This document shows positions 37,489 to 41,597 of a DNA stretch of 41,597 bases, in pieces (position 1 is the stretch's first letter; the number at the start of each line of letters is the position of its first letter). Made by a program: the position numbers and the translations under genes. Where the stretch lies: NCBI GenBank assembly GCA_016219115.1, contig JACRCH010000123.1:1-41597 (forward strand), read 5' to 3'. This DNA is from Deltaproteobacteria bacterium (GTDB lineage: Bacteria > Desulfobacterota > GWC2-55-46). The notes beneath the pieces were generated by a model. The model did no database searches. It was not told where the DNA came from and worked only from the letters and a program-made list of their open reading frames with translations.

Positions 37489-38253
37489 ATGGGTAAGATA
37501 ATATCCGTAGCAAACCAGAAGGGTGGGGTCGGAAAGACCACAACGGCGGTAAACCTCGCCGCCTCCCTTGCCGTTGCCGAGAGGAAGGTCCTTTTGGTGG
37601 ATTTCGACCCCCAGGGTAACGCCTCAAGCGGCATAGGCGTTGAGAAGAACGGGGGGCCCGGCATATATAACGCCATGACAGGCGAAGAGGAGATAGGGAC
37701 CCTCATGAAGGATACCGAGCTACGGTACCTCAAGGTCGTCCCTGCCTCCATAGACCTTATCGGCGCCGAGGTAGAGCTCGTAGACGATCCTAAAAGGGAG
37801 TACAGGCTCAAGGAATGCTTGACGGGTGTGGCGGAGCACTTCGACTATATATTTATAGACTGCCCGCCTTCATTGAGCCTCCTTACGGTAAACGCCCTTG
37901 TCGCCTCTAACTCGGTCCTGATACCGCTGCAGTGCGAGTACTACGCCCTTGAGGGTATAAGCCAGATATTGAGGACGATAGACCTCATAAAGACGAAGCT
38001 CAACCCATCCCTTGAGATCGAGGGGATCGTGTTGACGATGTTCGACTCGAGGAACAACCTCGCCCACCAGGTCGAGGACGATATAAGGAAGCACTTTGGA
38101 AATAAGGCCTTCAAGACCGTCATCCCGAGGAATGTTCGCCTGAGCGAAAGCCCGTCCTTCGGCAAACCCGTCATACTCTATGATGTGCAGTCCAGGGGGG
38201 CCCTGAGCTACATGGAGCTTGCCAAGGAGCTGATACTCTCAGGGCAGAAATGA
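37489..38253 (+). CDS. parA: Chromosome partitioning ATPase ParA/Soj
   Basis: MGKIISVANQKGGVGKTTTAVNLAASLA; VLLVDFDPQGNASSG. Confidence 0.97.
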   Translation: MGKIISVANQKGGVGKTTTAVNLAASLAVAERKVLLVDFDPQGNASSGIGVEKNGGPGIYNAMTGEEEIGTLMKDTELRYLKVVPASIDLIGAEVELVDDPKREYRLKECLTGVAEHFDYIFIDCPPSLSLLTVNALVASNSVLIPLQCEYYALEGISQILRTIDLIKTKLNPSLEIEGIVLTMFDSRNNLAHQVEDDIRKHFGNKAFKTVIPRNVRLSESPSFGKPVILYDVQSRGALSYMELAKELILSGQK

Positions 38254-38349
38254 ACGGTTTTTGCGGGTTAAGAAACCCGGTCAGGCAACGCCGGCTAAAA
38301 AGTAATTTTATCTATATAAATCAACCAGTTAAGAAGGTAAAGAGGTCTT

Positions 38350-39210
38350 ATGCTCAACAAAAAGAAGGTTCTCGGCAGGGGGCTTGGGGCCCTCATAGGG
38401 GATGTGGAGAGGTCCGCGGAAGTCTCTAACTCCAGGGACAAGTATTTCTTGTGCCCTATCCTCGATATCACCCCCAATAAGACCCAGCCGAGAAAGAGGT
38501 TCGACGACGCGGCATTGAAAGAGCTCTCGGATTCTATCCGCGAGAAGGGAGTAATAGAGCCCCTCATCGTACGGAAGGACTCAGGCGGGTTCGAGCTTAT
38601 CGCCGGCGAGAGGAGGTGGAGGGCCTCACGGATGGCAGGGCTTACGCATGTCCCGGTCGTCGCCATCGACGCCACGGATGCCGAAAGCCTGGAACTCGCC
38701 ATCATCGAGAACATCCAGAGAGAGGACTTAAACGCGATAGAAGAGGCGGAGGCCTACAGAAACCTCATGACCGCCTTCAACCTCTCTCAGGAAGAGGTCG
38801 CCAAAAGGGTAGGCAAGGAAAGGGCGACCGTAGCCAACTACCTGAGGCTCCTTAAACTTCAGCCCGAGGTCAAAGAGGAGCTTATAAAAGGCACCATTAC
38901 GATGGGCCACGCCAGGGCCCTGCTTGCGATCGAGGGCCACTCGGCGCAGACGGAGCTTTTAAGGACGATCATCACCAGGGGGCTCTCGGTACGCGAGACC
39001 GAAGCGCTCGCCAACCGCGGGGTGGTCATTGAGAAGGTATCGAAGAGCGCCAAAGGAACGGCCCACAGCCCCCTTGAAGACGAGCTCCGCTCGATATTCG
39101 GGACCAAGGTCGCGCTCAAAGACAGAAAGGGCAAAGGCAAGATAGAGATAAACTACTTCTCCGCCGATGAGCGCGAGAGGATAATCGAGATGCTCCGTTC
39201 CATACAGTAG
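38350..39210 (+). CDS. parB: ParB/Spo0J partition protein
   Basis: GRGLGALIGD; ELIAGERRWRASRMAGL; IIENIQREDLNAIEEAEAYRNLM. Confidence 0.97.
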   Translation: MLNKKKVLGRGLGALIGDVERSAEVSNSRDKYFLCPILDITPNKTQPRKRFDDAALKELSDSIREKGVIEPLIVRKDSGGFELIAGERRWRASRMAGLTHVPVVAIDATDAESLELAIIENIQREDLNAIEEAEAYRNLMTAFNLSQEEVAKRVGKERATVANYLRLLKLQPEVKEELIKGTITMGHARALLAIEGHSAQTELLRTIITRGLSVRETEALANRGVVIEKVSKSAKGTAHSPLEDELRSIFGTKVALKDRKGKGKIEINYFSADERERIIEMLRSIQ

Positions 39211-39323
39211 CCGTTCTTCTGCGGGGCGCTGAAAAAGCGTATTGTGTGATTTATGCACTTGTTTCCGGCCTTGTTTTTTTCGTAATATGGTCTTTGACCA
39301 TAAGACCATAAGAGGAGGACGCG

Positions 39324-39713
39324 ATGTTCGGTAAAGACAAGGGTAGGGACGCCCTGGGCGCCGAGGTGATAGGCATCCTCGGCAAGGGCATGACCATGGA
39401 GGGCAAGCTCACCTTCGGCGAGACGGTAAGGATAGACGGGAGCTTCAAGGGCGAGATAGACGCTACAGGCACGATGGTCGTCGGCGACAGCGGCTATGTC
39501 GAGGGGAATATAAAGGTAGGGAGCGCCATAGTGACGGGCGAGATAAAAGGCGTGCTTGAGGCGTCGGTAAGGGTCGAGCTGAGGCCGCCGGCCAGGGTCT
39601 TCGGCGACATAAAGACCCCGACCCTCCTGATCGCCGACGGGGTGGTCTTCGAGGGGAGCTGCGTGATGACGAAGAAAGAGACGATGGAGACGGTCGGGAC
39701 CGTCAACTACTGA
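39324..39713 (+). CDS. Bactofilin family protein
   Basis: 129 aa; IGKGMTMEGKLTFGETVRIDGSFKGEIDATGTMVVGDSGYVEGNI beta-helical bactofilin pattern. Confidence 0.88.
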   Translation: MFGKDKGRDALGAEVIGILGKGMTMEGKLTFGETVRIDGSFKGEIDATGTMVVGDSGYVEGNIKVGSAIVTGEIKGVLEASVRVELRPPARVFGDIKTPTLLIADGVVFEGSCVMTKKETMETVGTVNY

Positions 39714-39741
39714 TGGGTCCGCGCGAGGACGATTCGAACCC

Positions 39742-39838
39742 ATGAACCACCCCGCAAGCAGCGGGGCATTCTTAAAAACTCTGTTCAAAAATTCTCGGGG
39801 CAAGGCGCGGGGAATTAAACCCCGAAAGGGGATTAAAA
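39742..39838 (+). repeat. Family A' repeat ending in CCCCGAAAGGGG hairpin
   Basis: Close match to 8092-8188. Confidence 0.9.
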
Positions 39839-39881
39839 CTTCATAAACCGGCAACAGGCCGGCCGAATTTTTAATCACAAA

Positions 39882-40078
39882 ATTCCCTGTAGCCTGCTAC
39901 AGGATTTCCTTGTAAAATCCTCCCACTCGATGGGGGAGGGCAGGGTGGGGGTGAAAAAAATGTTTTCACCCTCCCCGCTTCCCGTTGCATCGGAAGAGCG
40001 CAACGGGAGCCCAGCCCTCCCATCAAGGGAGGGGAGGTTTAAGGAGATACCCCGGAGCAAGCTCCTGGGTGGTTCATT
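39882..40078 (-). repeat. Family C composite hairpin repeat, inverted
   Basis: ttttcaccctccccgcttcccgttgcatcggaagagcgcaacgggagcccagccctcccatcaagggaggggaggtttaaggagataccccggagcaagctcctgggtggttcatt. Confidence 0.9.
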
Positions 40079-40150
40079 ACGCTCTTAACCTCCCGTGTTT
40101 CAGGCGCCGGAGGTACGGATAAAATTTCGGCATAAAGGAGTCCTCTTAAA

Positions 40151-41065
40151 ATGGAAAAGGGAAAAAAGATATGGATGGACGGCAAGCTCGTTGACTGGGA
40201 CCAGGCCAACGTCCATATACTTACTCATACGCTTCACTACGGGCTCGGGGCCTTCGAGGGGATCAGGTGCTACAGGTGCGAAGACGGCAGGAGCGCGATA
40301 TTCAGGCTCGCCGAGCACACCGACAGGCTCTTCGACTCATCTCACATCGCGATGATCGAGATACCCTTTACGCGCGATGAGATAAACGACGCCACGGTAG
40401 AGACGATGAAGGCGAGCGGCCTTAAAGACGGCTACATCAGGCCGATAGTATATCTGGGCGCGGGGTCCATGGGGGTCTATCCGAAGTCTAACCCGGTGAG
40501 GGTGGCGATAGCCGTCTGGGCGTGGGGCGCGTATCTCGGGGAAGAGGGGCTGGCAAACGGCATAAAGGTCAAGGTCTCGTCCTTCTGCAGGACGCATGTG
40601 AATGCCGGCATGACGAAGGCGAAGCTCTCCGGCAACTACATAAACTCGATACTCGCCAAGAGAGAGGTCGTGGCCGCGGGCTTCGACGAGGCGGTGCTGC
40701 TTGACACCGAAGGGTATGTCTCCGAGGGGAGCGGCGAGAACATCTTTATGGTCAAGGACGGGGTCCTGAAGACCACCCCGCTCACCTCGATCCTCAAGGG
40801 CATAACCAGGGACTCGGTGATGAAGATAGCCAGGGACAAGGGGATAGAGATAAAAGAGGAGAGGTTCACGCGTGACGAGCTCTATACGGCGGATGAGGCG
40901 TTCTTCACGGGCACGGCCGCCGAGATAACCCCAATAAGCGAGGTCGATCTCCGTAAGATCGGCGCCGGCAAACCCGGCCCCGTCACAAAGGAGATCCAGA
41001 AGGCCTTCTTCGATACGGTAAAGGGCAAGAATAAAAAATATGAGAAGTGGCTCCGGTATCTCTAA
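40151..41065 (+). CDS. ilvE: Branched-chain amino acid aminotransferase
   Basis: 304 aa; HTLHYGLGAFEGIRCYRCEDG; KLSGNYINSILAKREVVAAGFDEAVLLD; EGSGENIFMVKDG. Confidence 0.95.
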   Translation: MEKGKKIWMDGKLVDWDQANVHILTHTLHYGLGAFEGIRCYRCEDGRSAIFRLAEHTDRLFDSSHIAMIEIPFTRDEINDATVETMKASGLKDGYIRPIVYLGAGSMGVYPKSNPVRVAIAVWAWGAYLGEEGLANGIKVKVSSFCRTHVNAGMTKAKLSGNYINSILAKREVVAAGFDEAVLLDTEGYVSEGSGENIFMVKDGVLKTTPLTSILKGITRDSVMKIARDKGIEIKEERFTRDELYTADEAFFTGTAAEITPISEVDLRKIGAGKPGPVTKEIQKAFFDTVKGKNKKYEKWLRYL

Positions 41066-41066
41066 C

Positions 41067-41107
41067 AGGATGCTGAAAAAGTCCTTTCCGGACTTTTTCA
41101 GCCACGA
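41067..41107. repeat. CTGAAAAAGTCC..GGACTTTTTCAG inverted repeat, downstream of ilvE
   Basis: acaggatgctgaaaaagtcctttccggactttttcagccacgac; compare 18579-18621. Confidence 0.85.
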
Positions 41108-41137
41108 CCTGTACGAAGTGAACCTTCGGACATTGGG

Positions 41138-41597
41138 ATGAAAACAAGGCTTAAAGAAGAATCCGTCCTATTCGTAAGCGTCATTAAGTGGCTTGTACTC
41201 GCCACGGTCATCGGGATAATCGTAGGGTTCTCCACCGCGGTCTTCCTGAAGCTGCTGAACTGGTCCACTGCCTTCACCGGGCAGTTCAAATGGTACTTCC
41301 TCCTTCTGCCGCTCGCGCTTCCGGCGAGCGCCCTGACAGTCAAATATCTCGCCCCCGAGGCCGAAGGGCAAGGAACCGAAAAGGTTATAGAGGCCGTGCA
41401 TAAGCGCTCGGGCAAAATGGACGCGATGGCGGTACCCGTGAAGCTTGTGGCCACCATCATCACGCTCGCCCTCGGCGGCTCGGCCGGAAAGGAAGGCCCC
41501 TGCGCCCAGATAGGCGGAGGGCTCGCCTCGGTATTCGCCGACATATTGAAGTTCGCGGAGATCGACAGGAAAAAGCTCGTCATCTGCGGCATCAGCG
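41138..41597 (+). CDS. ClC-family chloride channel/antiporter, truncated by window edge (not in ORF track)
   Basis: MKTRLKEESVLFVSVIKWLVLATVIGIIVGFSTAVFLKLL..LALGGSAGKEGPCAQIGGGLAS with ClC GSAGKEGP signature. Confidence 0.88.
   Translation, partial: MKTRLKEESVLFVSVIKWLVLATVIGIIVGFSTAVFLKLLNWSTAFTGQFKWYFLLLPLALPASALTVKYLAPEAEGQGTEKVIEAVHKRSGKMDAMAVPVKLVATIITLALGGSAGKEGPCAQIGGGLASVFADILKFAEIDRKKLVICGIS

Noticed and set aside
1-41597. CRISPR array
   Set aside because: Repeats are interspersed and hairpin-rich with irregular spacing; no regular repeat-spacer pattern and no cas genes seen
1-41597. Autonomous transposon, integrase or prophage
   Set aside because: No transposase, integrase or phage structural gene recognised; the CI-like regulator and tRNA-Val alone are not enough
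1-41597. Defence or toxin-antitoxin operon
   Set aside because: No recognisable defence-type gene pair; small ORFs here are explained by repeats, housekeeping genes or the individual findings above

Overview
This 41.6-kb window is a chromosomal replication-origin and partitioning neighbourhood from an uncharacterised Gram-negative-type bacterium (lineage not assignable from sequence alone). Left to right it holds glnE, a TPR/ExeA-like ATPase fusion, a Glu/Leu dehydrogenase, an origin-like region with dnaA-dnaN, rpmH-rnpA-yidD-yidC-mnmE, an amber-interrupted secreted TRASH/YHS-like ORF, fbp, an FmdE-like protein, a MerR-kamA pair, pyrE, pyrF, a ubiG-ubiD-ubiA-ubiC-like set on the minus strand, a CI/XRE-like regulator, tRNA-Val(CAC), ruvX/yqgF, mltG, apbE, a DksA/TraR protein with a basic tail, mnmG-rsmG-parA-parB with three perfect parS sites, a bactofilin, a branched-chain aminotransferase and the 5' part of a ClC channel gene. 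Coding content is mostly housekeeping. The intergenic DNA is the unusual part: it is crowded with several families of hairpin-forming, modular, mutually nested MITE/REP-like repeats. One clear case is a 111-bp module inserted into the same site of a larger repeat at two loci and also found alone at a third. Other points of interest are an in-frame TAG in a signal-peptide ORF, a frameshifted ORF flanked by repeats, a missed 29-aa membrane microprotein, extended-palindrome parS sites, a large inverted repeat before pyrE, and an ExeA-like ATPase lacking the usual Walker B glutamate. All family assignments come from motif recognition by eye; no searches were run.
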